Positions 48,877 through 57,483 of a stretch of 64,000 bases of DNA are shown piece after piece. The notes under the pieces were generated by a model. That model ran no database searches. It was given only the letters and a program-made list of their open reading frames with translations, and was not told where the DNA came from. The position numbers were made by a program, and so were the translations under genes. Numbering within the stretch: position 1 is the first letter of the stretch; each line of letters opens with the position of its first letter. Source of the DNA: Advenella kashmirensis WT001 (lineage in GTDB: Bacteria; Pseudomonadota; Gammaproteobacteria; Burkholderiales; Burkholderiaceae_B); assembly GCF_000219915.2 (NCBI RefSeq), contig NC_017964.1, positions 4,030,001-4,094,000 of the forward strand. Direction: 5' to 3'.

Positions 48877-49779
48877 ATGACGGATGTTCAATCGGGTGAA
48901 TACATGAAACACGGAAATTGGCAGGCAAATACAGCAGGCGGCTGGCTCAATGGGTTTCTGGGCGTGCTGATTTTCAGTGGCTCGCTGCCGGCAACTCGGG
49001 TGGCGGTGTTGCAATTTGATCCGATATTTTTAACGGTCGCTCGTGCGACCATCGCCGGGGTTCTGGCGCTGATCATGCTGCTGATGTTCAGGCAAAAACG
49101 CCGACACGGGCGCAGTTGGTCCCGCTGCTCATCGTGGCATTGGGTGTGGTGGTGGGATTCCCGCTACTGACGGCGCTGGCGCTGCAGCATGTCACGTCGG
49201 CGCATTCCATTGTGTTTATCGGTCTGTTGCCGCTGGCCACGGCGGTGTTCGGCGTATTGCGGGGCGGCGAGCAGCCGCGCCTGCCTTCTGGTTGTTTTCT
49301 GTCACCGGTAGCTGCTGGTGGCAGGCTTTGCCTTGTCACAAGGCCTGAGCGCATCCCTGACCGGGGATTTGCTGATGCTTGCCGCCGTGCTTGTCTGCGG
49401 GCTGGGTTATGCCGAGGGCGCGGCGCTATCGCGCAATCTGGGCGGCTGGCAGGTGATCTGCTGGGCATTGCTGCTGTCTTTGCCTGCCATGCTGGTTCTC
49501 TCGCTGCTGACCATGCCGGATTCGTTCGCCGGCATCGGCGCTCCGGCCTGGGCAGGCCTGGCTTATGTGTCGCTGTTCAGCATGCTTATCGGTTTTGTGT
49601 TCTGGTATCGCGGTCTGGCCCAGGGCGGCATTGCCGCTGTCGGCCAGTTGCAATTGCTGCAGCCTTTCTTTGGTCTTGCGCTGGCCGCGACGCTGCTACA
49701 CGAACCGGTCAGCATGCTGATGGTCGGCGTTACAGTCGCGGTCATTGCATGTGTTGCAGGGTCCAAGCGTTTTGCCTGA
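48877..49779 (+). CDS. EamA/DMT-family transporter (three frame breaks in this sequence)
   Basis: Drug/metabolite transporter with about ten membrane segments in two EamA repeats: GWLNGFLGVLIFSGSLPATRVAV and DPIFLTVARATIAGVLALIML in the first, LMLAAVLVCGLGYAEGAALSR, AWAGLAYVSLFSMLIGFVFWYRGLAQGG and LQLLQPFFGLALAATLL in the second. Three single-base losses, near 49101, 49280 and 49311, put the parts in different frames; adding one base at each gives a continuous product of about 301 residues (292 if ATG 48904 is used). DMT proteins beside MocR regulators often export amino acids or related compounds. Confidence 0.82.
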
Positions 49780-49872
49780 GGCTGGGGCAGAATGGTCTGG
49801 CCGTCTGCGGGGCGGTTGATTATGACAAATGCAATAGCACGCTAGCGTTGCTGCAGTCGCCACAATATTGAC

Positions 49873-50667
49873 CTACTCCTGCGGACTGCCCTGCTTCCAG
49901 TAATTGCTGATACGCATTCTCGATTTATCAATGCCCTTTTCTTCAAGCAGGTACTGGCTGATAGCCCGCATTTGGGCCGCCTGGCCACCGCCCCAGATAT
50001 AACCTTCACCGGCCGGTAGCACGAAGGCGCGCACGGCGTCGATCAACGTTTGCTCCGGCTGTTGCCGGCGGTACAGCCAGGTGATTTGTACATCGGCCTG
50101 CGTCTGAAAGTGCTGTTCTTCGTCGGCGTTTTCCACCAGTGCAATCACGTGGACTTTGGCGCCTTCAGGCAATTCTTCAAGACGCCGACCGATAGCCGGC
50201 AGTGCTGTTTCATCCCCGATCAACAGTTGCCAGTCAAAGTCTGATGCCATGACAAATGAGCCGCGCGGCCCGGCCATGACCAGTTGATCACCCGCTGTTG
50301 CGCCTTCCACCCAGCTTGAAGCCGGCCCATCGCCATGCAGCACAAAATCAATATCCAGTTCATTATCTGCGGGACGATAGCGTCGTGGAGTGTAATCGCG
50401 CGCCGGCGGGCGCACAGCGCCTTCTGGAAATTGCAGCCCGGCTTCAGTGTTATTCGGGACGACGGGCTGGCCATCGGCTGGGAAAAACAGCTTCATATGA
50501 TCATCGAACGAGGCAGAGATAAAGTCGTCCAGATCGGGGCCATGAAAGGTGACACGGACCATGCGCGGCGTCAGGCGCCTAACCTGCGCTACTTGCAACA
50601 GGCGGGCCTTGAGCGGGTGGCGTACGCGCAGGGGCGTATGTTCGGGAGGAATCGGAGTTTGCATCAT
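49873..50667 (-). CDS. Siderophore-interacting protein (YqjH/ViuB-like NAD(P)H ferric-siderophore reductase)
   Basis: About 264 residues. FAD-binding motif RDYTPRRYR (about residue 90), FVLHGDGPASSWVEGATAGDQL, LIGDETALPAIGRRLEELP and YIWGGGQAAQMRAISQYL, then SNYWKQG at the C-terminus, all typical for the SIP family. It reduces ferric siderophores in the cytosol to release iron. It follows the YqjI-like PadR regulator in the same direction, as a regulator/reductase pair like yqjI-yqjH of E. coli. ATG 50667 or 50664 are likely starts; upstream residues to 50745 show no similarity. Confidence 0.87.
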   Translation of the reverse strand: MMQTPIPPEHTPLRVRHPLKARLLQVAQVRRLTPRMVRVTFHGPDLDDFISASFDDHMKLFFPADGQPVVPNNTEAGLQFPEGAVRPPARDYTPRRYRPADNELDIDFVLHGDGPASSWVEGATAGDQLVMAGPRGSFVMASDFDWQLLIGDETALPAIGRRLEELPEGAKVHVIALVENADEEQHFQTQADVQITWLYRRQQPEQTLIDAVRAFVLPAGEGYIWGGGQAAQMRAISQYLLEEKGIDKSRMRISNYWKQGSPQE

Positions 50668-50801
50668 TGTCAGGGTACTCTTAGGGTGAATCTGTTGAAA
50701 ATGCCGTCGATAAACAGGGTTGGGCGCGCATCCAGGTGCGTGCATCTAATGGCTCGCGCATTCGGCGAGCGCAGTACCGCAGTGGTACTGATCAGTTGAT
50801 G

Positions 50802-51383
50802 TTATCGCGGCGGTGTACAGGGCTGGTTGATTTGCGCAATGGCGTTTTGCAAAATCGTGGCGATGCGCTTTTGCTCCTGTGGATCGGCCCCGCTTTTAAG
50901 CAGCAATGCGCGCTTCAGGGTCAGGCGTGCGGCCAGAAACTCTGGCAGCCAGCCGTCATTGCCGGTGGCATCGCTGTCAGCGGCCATGGCGCCCTGGATG
51001 TACTTCATTTTGTTGGCCAGATGCACCAGCATGGCTAGCAGTTCCTCTGCCTGGTCACGGTGTTCATTCAGAAATGCCAGACCTTCGGGCAACAAGGCAT
51101 AGGATTTTTTATTGCTGTTGACCGCCACCGAGGCATAGCCTATTTCCTGGATGTAGGTAAGTGCTGGATACACCATGCCGGGGCTGGGCTTCCAGTACCC
51201 ACCGGAACGGCTGTCCAGTTCCTTGACAAGCTCATAACCGTGACTGGGCTGTTTTTCAAGCAAAGCCAGCAACATAAGCTGCAGATCGTCCGATGAAAAT
51301 TTGCGGCCACGAGTAAAGTTTGCGTCGTGGCGATGCCGGCCATGTTCGCGCTGACGATGCGCTGGCGACTTGTCTTTTCTCAT
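50802..51383 (-). CDS. PadR-family metal-responsive regulator (YqjI-like)
   Basis: 193 residues. The N-terminus is His/Arg-rich (HRQREHGRHRHD, residues 9-20), as in YqjI where it helps bind iron or nickel. The PadR winged helix follows (LQLMLLALLEKQPSHGYELVKELDSRSGGYWKPSPGMVYPALTYIQE), then a C-terminal helical part. In E. coli YqjI represses itself and the ferric reductase YqjH; here the reductase gene is directly downstream. A perfect 20-base palindrome lies 15 bases before the ATG. Frame intact. Confidence 0.87.
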   Translation of the reverse strand: MRKDKSPAHRQREHGRHRHDANFTRGRKFSSDDLQLMLLALLEKQPSHGYELVKELDSRSGGYWKPSPGMVYPALTYIQEIGYASVAVNSNKKSYALLPEGLAFLNEHRDQAEELLAMLVHLANKMKYIQGAMAADSDATGNDGWLPEFLAARLTLKRALLLKSGADPQEQKRIATILQNAIAQINQPCTPPR

Positions 51384-51397
51384 TTTGCTCCCTTATC

Positions 51398-51417
51398 AAT
51401 ATATCGTACGATATATT
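51398..51417. promoter_or_regulatory. Perfect 20-base palindrome, likely operator of the PadR/YqjI-like regulator
   Basis: AATATATCGTACGATATATT equals its reverse complement over all 20 bases. It lies between 15 and 34 bases upstream of the regulator ATG (51383), where a repressor would block transcription initiation or elongation. The assignment to the adjacent regulator is inference. Confidence 0.6.
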
Positions 51418-51603
51418 TTATGATCTTAATAGTCAAGCAAAAAAGAAATAAAATCGATTATTTCTTGCTCATTTTCATGGCATATAACCAATATTTAAAT
51501 TTATTTATGCGCTTGAATACAGGATACTTTGTTTCATAACTCCTTCATTTTTAATGATAAATGGAGTATTCACATTACTGACGGAATGGCCATGATTGAT
51601 ATA

Positions 51604-51622
51604 TATAATAAAAATCATTACT
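51604..51622 (+). promoter_or_regulatory. Fur-box-like site upstream of the orfX-sodA genes
   Basis: TATAATAAAAATCATTACT matches the 19-base Fur consensus at 14 of 19 positions by my hand alignment. It ends 38 bases before ATG 51661. It would make the following TPR-like gene and sodA iron-repressed, as known for the fumC-orfX-sodA operon in Pseudomonas aeruginosa. Confidence 0.5.
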
Positions 51623-51660
51623 ATTTGCATAAGCGATACAAAATATGGCATGGAGATTTT

Positions 51661-52137
51661 ATGCTGAATGAAATAAAGAGCGAAGCATGCGCGGTGAACG
51701 GCCAGGATTATCTCGTGCGCTGGCGCCAGGCCATGACAGATGGCAATGATGCATTCAGCAGCGGCCGCTACAGGGAAGCTATCGGACACTATGATCTTGC
51801 CCTGACCACGGCTACGGATTTGTTTGGTCAGGCCGACGATGCCGATAGCGCCATTGCCGCGTATGTGATTGCGCATCACAATCTGGCCGATACCTACGAG
51901 CGTCTTGGCAGCCAGGCGCTGCAACGCCTGCACTTGTGCCTGGCACACGAGAAACTGTGCGCGGCAATGAATGATCACGCACTGCCGCAAGTGTGGCAAT
52001 TGGCAGCCATGCATCACAGCCGGCGCACCTATGGTGAACTTACCCGTTTTCTGAGCCTGCACCCGCAAGATAATCAAGCGCAACTGGCGGCAAGCCAGGG
52101 CGCGGCTGGCATCACACTTGACATAGCCATGCATTAA
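51661..52137 (+). CDS. TPR-like protein upstream of sodA (OrfX-like)
   Basis: About 158 residues, start ATG 51661 with GGAG six bases upstream; the frame is open to 51529 but that part is AT-rich and overlaps the Fur-box match. A helical, TPR-like pattern is visible: [36 protein letters not shown] and [34 protein letters not shown]. In P. aeruginosa a protein of this kind (orfX, between fumC and sodA) is part of a Fur-regulated operon; the similarity is remembered, not searched. Function unknown. Followed by sodA at 117 bases. Confidence 0.75.
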   Translation: MLNEIKSEACAVNGQDYLVRWRQAMTDGNDAFSSGRYREAIGHYDLALTTATDLFGQADDADSAIAAYVIAHHNLADTYERLGSQALQRLHLCLAHEKLCAAMNDHALPQVWQLAAMHHSRRTYGELTRFLSLHPQDNQAQLAASQGAAGITLDIAMH

Positions 52138-52253
52138 CAGGCTTTCTCTTGCATTCACGCCTTTGCGGGTTGAGCGCCCGCAATCGACTGACGTCCCCTG
52201 TGAGGACTCAGTTTATCGATCCCTTTAACACTGAATTACATCAGGAGCACTTC

Positions 52254-52865
52254 ATGTCTTATACCCTTCCCGCTTTACCTTACGCTTACGATGCACTCGA
52301 ACCCAATATCGATGCACAAACGATGGAAATCCACTACACCAAACACCATCAGACATATATCAACAACCTGAATGCCGCGCTGGAAGGGGCAAACCTGCCC
52401 ACGCCTGCTGTTGAGGAGTTGATTTCCGATATCGATAAATTGCCCGAATCCGTGCGCGCGGCGGTACGCAATAATGGGGGAGGCCATGCCAATCACAGCC
52501 TGTTCTGGCAAGTCATGTCGGCAGAGGGCGGCGGCCAGCCCGATGGCAAACTTGCCACAGCCATCGACACGGACCTGGGTGGTCTGGAAAAGTTCAAGGA
52601 AGCCTTCACCAAAGCCGCTATTTCCCGCTTCGGCAGCGGCTGGGCCTGGCTGAGCGTTACACCCGAAAAAAAACTGGTTGTTGAAAGCACCGCCAATCAG
52701 GACAGCCCACTGATGACGGGCAACACACCGATTCTGGGCCTGGATGTGTGGGAACACGCTTACTATCTGAAGTACCAGAACCGTCGACCCGAATACATTG
52801 CTGCGTTTTACAATGTGGTCAACTGGCCCGAGGTAGCGCGCCGCTATGAGGCTGCACTCGCCTGA
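52254..52865 (+). CDS. sodA: Manganese superoxide dismutase
   Basis: 203 residues; ATG 52254 preceded by [44 protein letters not shown] with the first His ligand (about 27), [11 protein letters not shown] with the second (about 82), [19 protein letters not shown] with Asp and His ligands (about 167 and 171). The [11 protein letters not shown] and lack of the Fe-type sequence around the active site suggest the Mn (SodA) type. Cytosolic detoxification of superoxide. Lies after a Fur-box-like site and the OrfX-like gene. Confidence 0.93.
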   Translation: MSYTLPALPYAYDALEPNIDAQTMEIHYTKHHQTYINNLNAALEGANLPTPAVEELISDIDKLPESVRAAVRNNGGGHANHSLFWQVMSAEGGGQPDGKLATAIDTDLGGLEKFKEAFTKAAISRFGSGWAWLSVTPEKKLVVESTANQDSPLMTGNTPILGLDVWEHAYYLKYQNRRPEYIAAFYNVVNWPEVARRYEAALA

Positions 52866-52919
52866 TCACACTCGCCAGAGGGCATGCTTCTCATTGCATC
52901 CTTCTGGCCAAACAACGGA

Positions 52920-52949
52920 GGCAAAGGCAGGCCGGGACCTGTCTTTGCC
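52920..52949. terminator. Strong hairpin downstream of sodA
   Basis: GGCAAAGGCAGG (52920-52931) pairs with CCTGTCTTTGCC (52938-52949) over 12 bases with one G-U pair; loop CCGGGA. It lies 55 bases after the sodA stop. There is no T-tract, so it may act as an RNA-stabilising hairpin or a Rho-assisted terminator. Confidence 0.5.
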
Positions 52950-53108
52950 GTTGAACACAAAGAACGCCTGCTGTAAGCCAACGTATGGCAGCGGCGCGGC
53001 TGACAGTCAACTTGGTCGGCGAAGAAACCGCTGGTCCGCTTACGGATTAATGCGTTGGCCGATTAATGCAATTGACGTCTTTCACACCGATGCATAGCGC
53101 CGATAGAT

Positions 53109-53906
53109 TCAGGTGCGACGAGGTCGCGGAATATGACTCATGAGCGACTGTGCAAAGCCGCCATCGACCACAATTTCTGCGCCGTTAACGTAGGCTGAGC
53201 GATTGCTTACAAGAAAGACGGCCACATTGGCAATATCTTCTGACATGCCGATACGACGTTGAGGCACGGCGTTTTCTCGTTGCTCACGCACGTGTGAATC
53301 AACATAGTAAGGCTCGCTCAAAGGTGTGCGAATTAATCCCGGACTGATCGCATTGCTGCGTACGCCCTGCGGCCCCCATTCAACCGCCAATTGCCGGGAC
53401 AGCATCAGGATAGCCGATTTGGTTGTGCTGTATGCCCCGCTGAAGGGCTGAGGGTTTGAACCAGCGATGGATGCAATATGAACGATAGCGCCCTCGCCCC
53501 GGGCCTGCATGGACCGGCCAAAGGCGCGAGCGCAGCGCAAATAGCCGGTCAGGTTGACGTCAATCTGACGACGCCAGTCTGCGATATCAATCGCATCTAG
53601 ATGCCCCTGCACAGACACCGCTGCATTATTGACCAGTGCAAAACAGTTACCCAATTGCCTGCTGACGGTTTCTGCAGCCGCAGCGACCTGATCATCGTCA
53701 GCCACATCGCAGGCCAGCGACAGGCATTCTCCCTTGGCATTGGCACGCAACCGGGCCACTTCGCCAGGCGGTAATGCCTGACGATCGAGCATGGCGACAT
53801 GCGCGCCATTTTCAAGCAGCGCTTGCACCGTTGCTCGACCGATACCGCCATTTGCGCCGGTGACTGCTACGACCCTGTCTGTAATATCCAACCACGTATC
53901 GTTCAT
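53109..53906 (-). CDS. SDR-family oxidoreductase
   Basis: 265 residues, classical short-chain dehydrogenase/reductase. TGANGGIGRA nucleotide motif (residues 16-25), NNAA (about 92), catalytic Ser in SIAG and Tyr-x-x-x-Lys in YSTTKSA, then PGLIRTPLSE and the C-terminal YVNGAEIVVDGGFA. Substrate cannot be read. It stands alone on the minus strand, divergent from the Bug receptor gene, and may belong to the same regulon. Frame intact. Confidence 0.87.
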   Translation of the reverse strand: MNDTWLDITDRVVAVTGANGGIGRATVQALLENGAHVAMLDRQALPPGEVARLRANAKGECLSLACDVADDDQVAAAAETVSRQLGNCFALVNNAAVSVQGHLDAIDIADWRRQIDVNLTGYLRCARAFGRSMQARGEGAIVHIASIAGSNPQPFSGAYSTTKSAILMLSRQLAVEWGPQGVRSNAISPGLIRTPLSEPYYVDSHVREQRENAVPQRRIGMSEDIANVAVFLVSNRSAYVNGAEIVVDGGFAQSLMSHIPRPRRT

Positions 53907-54410
53907 CCTGAATCCTTAGCTCCGTCTGGGTTATGTATTATGCGCACAGGTCACGCGCGACTGCGTAGAACGAATCTGCACCTGACTGCCATGGGCTTCG
54001 TCGAAAAAGCGTATCCACGCAGCCACGATCCCGGCTTGCAGCCCACTGGGTATGCCGGCTGTGACCTGCGTCTGGGCGCGCCACGACCAGCTTGTTATTA
54101 TCTTATCCGGCATGCGTTGCACACACTAGTTGCAAATCACGTAAAACACAATCGAGCATTCAATAGACAATAGGCGCTCAAGCAATGAACCCGATGCACC
54201 AATCACAGCTGTCATCGCTTTGTTGCCGCCTGTTAAATAACGCATGTGATAAAAATGACCGCATGCCATTGCTCCTGAATTTGCAGTATTGTTCTGCGGG
54301 TGTGCCCCTTATCGCGGAAAAGCCATCAGTGTATAAAAAGCTTTCGCCACAAAGATGGCGATGCAATTACGACAATGATGACTAAGTTTCCAACTGGAGC
54401 GAGACCAAGC
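53907..54410. other. Divergent intergenic region without recognised features
   Basis: About 500 bases between the SDR gene (minus) and the Bug receptor gene (plus). Short open frames exist on both strands but none has a family signature or supported start. It must contain both promoters; no operator was recognised. It could contain decayed coding sequence. Confidence 0.35.
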
Positions 54411-55391
54411 ATGAAATTTTTTCGAAGTACCGTTCTGATCGGTGCATCTGTACTGGCCTTCACTGCCGCCACGGCACATTCGCAAACCGCCAACCACTAC
54501 CCCGATAAACCGATAAAGATCGTCGTTCCCTATTCACCTGGCGGGTTCACCGATATTCTGGCACGCCTGTTATCCCAGAAGCTTTCCGAAAAGCTGTCGC
54601 AACCGGTAGTGGTCGAAAACAAACCAGGCGCCTCGACCATCATTGGCGCTGAAACGGTCGCCCGGGCCCGGCCTGACGGATATACGCTACTGATGGCCGT
54701 CACCACAACGCTGTCGACCAATCCACATTTGTTTGGCAAGCTGCCCTATAAAGTTTCTGACTTCAAGCCGGTTGCGCTTGCCGCCCTGACGCCGTTTGTG
54801 CTGGTTGCCAATCCATCTGTGCCGGCAAATAATGTACGGGAGCTCATTGAGCTGACCAAAAAGGAACCGGGAAAACTGTCAGCGGCGACGCTGGGTAATG
54901 GTTCTTCGACCCATCTGGTCCTGTCCATGCTGCGTGCGGCCACGAACGCCGATATTCTTGATGTTCCCTATAAAGGCTCGTCGCCAGCCATGTCCGATCT
55001 GGTGGCTGGGCATGTCGATCTTTTCTTTGATGCCATTACCACATCGCTGCCGCATATTCAGGCCGGTCGATTGAAGGCGATCGCCATGACATCGGAAAAG
55101 CGCTCGCAGGCAGCACCATCCATTCCGACTTTTGTTGAAGCGGGTACGCCAGACATGCTGGCCTATTCCTGGTACGGCTTGCTGGCGCCAGCAGGAACAC
55201 CGGACGCCATTACGAACAAGCTGAATGCGGCCGTCAATGAAGCAATTGCTTCTGAAGAGATCAGCAAGAAGTTTAAGACAGAGGGTGCGGAGGCGCGCAT
55301 GATGAGTGCTACGGCATTTGGCGAACTGATTGAAGCGCACTCCAAAACCTGGGGTACCATTATCAAGTCATTGGGCATACGCCTGGACTGA
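54411..55391 (+). CDS. Bug-family tripartite tricarboxylate transporter (TctC-type) receptor
   Basis: About 326 residues; ATG 54411 with GGAG upstream at a long spacing (12). Signal peptide to about AHS (residue 24), then YPDKPIKIVVPYSPGGFTDILARLLSQKLSEKLSQPVVVENKPGASTIIG, the Bug signature, and VPYKGSSPAMSDLVAGHVDLFFD. Periplasmic ligand-capture protein, likely for a carboxylic acid catabolised by neighbouring genes; membrane partners are not local. Frame intact. Confidence 0.9.
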   Translation: MKFFRSTVLIGASVLAFTAATAHSQTANHYPDKPIKIVVPYSPGGFTDILARLLSQKLSEKLSQPVVVENKPGASTIIGAETVARARPDGYTLLMAVTTTLSTNPHLFGKLPYKVSDFKPVALAALTPFVLVANPSVPANNVRELIELTKKEPGKLSAATLGNGSSTHLVLSMLRAATNADILDVPYKGSSPAMSDLVAGHVDLFFDAITTSLPHIQAGRLKAIAMTSEKRSQAAPSIPTFVEAGTPDMLAYSWYGLLAPAGTPDAITNKLNAAVNEAIASEEISKKFKTEGAEARMMSATAFGELIEAHSKTWGTIIKSLGIRLD

Positions 55392-55478
55392 TAGATTCAT
55401 TGCTGCGCCACCGGCGCGATGCTAGCGGATACACGCCGTCCTTCATGAGCTATATAGAGCGGACGGTGCCTGGCTTAT

Positions 55479-55793
55479 TCACTTCCTGATCAGGGTCGAT
55501 TGGGTCTGAAGCACCAATCGGCCCGTGTCAGTCGTAATATCGCATGTGACATGAGCAAGGTTGCGGCCCTGGTTAACGATACGACTACTTGCTTTCAAGG
55601 TGCCCTCGGTTCCTGGACGAATGAAGTTGGCGCTGATCTCCAGCATGCGCCAGCCGTGCTCTACAGTAGCCAGGCTGGTGCTGATCGCAAGCCCCAGCAG
55701 TATCCCGCCCTGTACATGACCAACCCGATTGCCAATATGAAGGCCGCATTCGATCTCGCATGTGGCTGCCTTGCCGTGCGCTTGCGGCATCAA
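55479..55793 (-). CDS. PaaI-like hotdog thioesterase (N-terminus uncertain)
   Basis: About 104 residues visible from 55793, with the hotdog pattern HVQGGILLGLAISTSLATVEHG (typically HGGILATLAD-like in PaaI), then SANFIRPGTEGTLKASSRIVNQGRNLAHVTCDITTDTGRLVLQTQSTLIRK. The family usually has 25-40 more residues; upstream in the same frame to about 55900 there is open sequence (ERFWGLM just before) but no ATG, so the true start may be disturbed by a frame break like those in neighbouring genes. Lies directly downstream of another hotdog gene. Confidence 0.65.
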   Translation of the reverse strand: MMPQAHGKAATCEIECGLHIGNRVGHVQGGILLGLAISTSLATVEHGWRMLEISANFIRPGTEGTLKASSRIVNQGRNLAHVTCDITTDTGRLVLQTQSTLIRK

Positions 55794-55888
55794 CCCCCAG
55801 AACCTTTCTGTAAAAGTCGCAGTTGTATCGCGATCGCCCGCGCTGTCTCCATTTTGATGTCTGCCGTCGACACTGGCTTTCTGTGCTT

Positions 55889-56470
55889 TTAGATAAACGC
55901 GTTTTCCTGATCGGTAAGATCATTGATACCCATTTGCTCAACTTGTTCCAATGACTCAGGACTGGGCAGCGCTTGCGCAGGTTTATCTGCCGGACGATTC
56001 AGAACGGCAAAATTGGCTTCCGCAAAACATATTTCCGTATCCCCGGAGAAGACCGCCACACTGCTGTTGCGGATTGCAATTGTGTTTGCGTCCGAGCGAA
56101 ACCGGGTATGGCTTCTGGCAGCAAGCCGCTGTGTTGCAGATTTACCGGTAAACGTGAGCCGGGCGCTGACCGTCGCCAGCCGGGTCGCAAATCCCACTTC
56201 TCCGCGAATGGCGGCCGCCAGCGCAACATCGGCCAGAATGCACAGAGCAACCGGCAGCGGCTGGCCGTTGCGGTCCGCATTGCTATCCAGATCCATTGTC
56301 AGCGTTGCCTCGTCAAGACCCACCGATTCATAGGTAATACCCAGATAGTAGCCAGGAAGATGCCATCCGCTGATGCGCTGCAGACTCAAGGCTCGCAATA
56401 CACGCAATACATCCGCGTCAGGCGTAACTGCATCGCTGGGGGAGTGAGTCTGGGTTTGAGTCGGGTGCAT
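55889..56470 (-). CDS. Hotdog-fold acyl-CoA thioesterase-like protein
   Basis: 193 residues. LQRISGWHLPGYYLGITYESVGLDEATLTMDLD followed by LPVALCILADVALAAAIRGEVGFATRLATVSARLTFTGKSA fits the PaaI/4HBT hotdog layout with a longer C-terminal strand part. Forms a pair with the second hotdog gene downstream. Role in the acyl-CoA operon would be hydrolysis of dead-end or product CoA esters; this is inference. Confidence 0.68.
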   Translation of the reverse strand: MHPTQTQTHSPSDAVTPDADVLRVLRALSLQRISGWHLPGYYLGITYESVGLDEATLTMDLDSNADRNGQPLPVALCILADVALAAAIRGEVGFATRLATVSARLTFTGKSATQRLAARSHTRFRSDANTIAIRNSSVAVFSGDTEICFAEANFAVLNRPADKPAQALPSPESLEQVEQMGINDLTDQENAFI

Positions 56471-56553
56471 ATGTCAATTGAATTGAGCAGGAAAGTGTTC
56501 GCAGGTGCATTGGCTTTGAATAGACGGCCATTTTACACTGCTTGCCGAACGTG

Positions 56554-56605
56554 CCGGTTTGCCCAGCTAAACCCGGTTAAAGCTCGCTAATGCCGGGCAA
56601 ACCGG
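56554..56605. repeat. Eleven-base inverted repeat between CMD and thioesterase genes
   Basis: CCGGTTTGCCC (56554-56564) and GGGCAAACCGG (56595-56605) are perfect inverted copies around a 30-base loop that itself contains AGCT...AGCT and AACC-C-GGTT. Downstream of the CMD-family stop on the minus strand. No T-tract; possibly a terminator, attenuator or processing site. Confidence 0.5.
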
Positions 56606-56670
56606 GCTTTACGCTAGGTAGATTGACTGGCGCCCCCTCGCGTGGCCAAGTGCTTGAGCGGTAATGCACT

Positions 56671-57471
56671 TCATTTTTCTGCAGAATTGCCCGACACACC
56701 GGACTGAACGCTCTCTTCGAATGTATTGGCTCCCAACGCGGTACCATGGAGGGATAAATGCGCCCCAAGCTGAATGGCTTGCAGCAACTGAGCCTGGCTG
56801 ATGCCCATTTTGAGCGCGCCCCGGATGCGAATGCGCAACATCGTTTCATTGAAACCGGTAAAGCAGGCGGCCAGGGCAACTTCAATCAGCCGGCGCTCTG
56901 TGGGTGTCAGACCACCCGACGCTGGCTGGCCGTTCTGCTCTTCAATAAAATCGAGCAATACGTCAAGATACCCTGGGTCCAGCTGCGCCAATGTCTCCAT
57001 GAAAGCAGGCGTTTCCTGAAAGTGCTGCAGCACGCGCTCACGCTGTTGCACGGACATGGCCGCGTCGGGTTCAAGGCCGGCTTCCTGCGCAAGGATGCCC
57101 ACGGCGTCATAGACGTGACTCAGTCCCTGGGTAGCCACGATATGCAGCACATCAAAAACGTCTGCCGCGCTCACCCCGGCCTTGCGGGCAAAATCCAGAT
57201 GGGTTCGCAGACCTGTCGGGTACAGATGGGTTGCGGAGCTATCGAGGGCGATGTAGATCAGTTCAACCAGGCGCCCGGGCAACGGGCCATGCTGCGCCGG
57301 ATAACCCGCATAAGACGCGTAACGGTCCAGAAATTGCGGCTTGTGGCGCAAGATGGCCTGTGTCCAGGGTCTCCAGTAGCCGCGCTGGGCAATGAAATGC
57401 GCTTTGATCTGTTCCTGCTCGGGGCTATGGTCGGTCATGATGTGTGGCTCGTGTTCGTATTGATGGGGCAA
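56671..57471 (-). CDS. Carboxymuconolactone decarboxylase (CMD/AhpD-like) family protein
   Basis: 266 residues from 57471 (255 from the alternative ATG 57438). Two CMD-like halves: LPGRLVELIYIALDSSATHLYPTGLRTHLDFARKAGVSAADVFDVLHIVA (about 65-115) and LTPTERRLIEVALAACFTGFNETMLRIRIRGALKMGISQAQLLQAIQL (about 190-240). The usual CxxC redox pair of AhpD is absent (SATH instead), so it is probably not an AhpD-type peroxidase partner. Often found in catabolic operons with SDR and acyl-CoA genes. Start is 13 bases after the tandem SDR stop. Function unknown. Confidence 0.78.
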   Translation of the reverse strand: MPHQYEHEPHIMTDHSPEQEQIKAHFIAQRGYWRPWTQAILRHKPQFLDRYASYAGYPAQHGPLPGRLVELIYIALDSSATHLYPTGLRTHLDFARKAGVSAADVFDVLHIVATQGLSHVYDAVGILAQEAGLEPDAAMSVQQRERVLQHFQETPAFMETLAQLDPGYLDVLLDFIEEQNGQPASGGLTPTERRLIEVALAACFTGFNETMLRIRIRGALKMGISQAQLLQAIQLGAHLSLHGTALGANTFEESVQSGVSGNSAEK

Positions 57472-57483
57472 AGGCGTGCAACG

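Noticed and set aside
53931..54122. Short minus-strand frame in the divergent region before the SDR gene
   Set aside because: Possible decayed gene was considered, but no family resemblance or start signal supports it.
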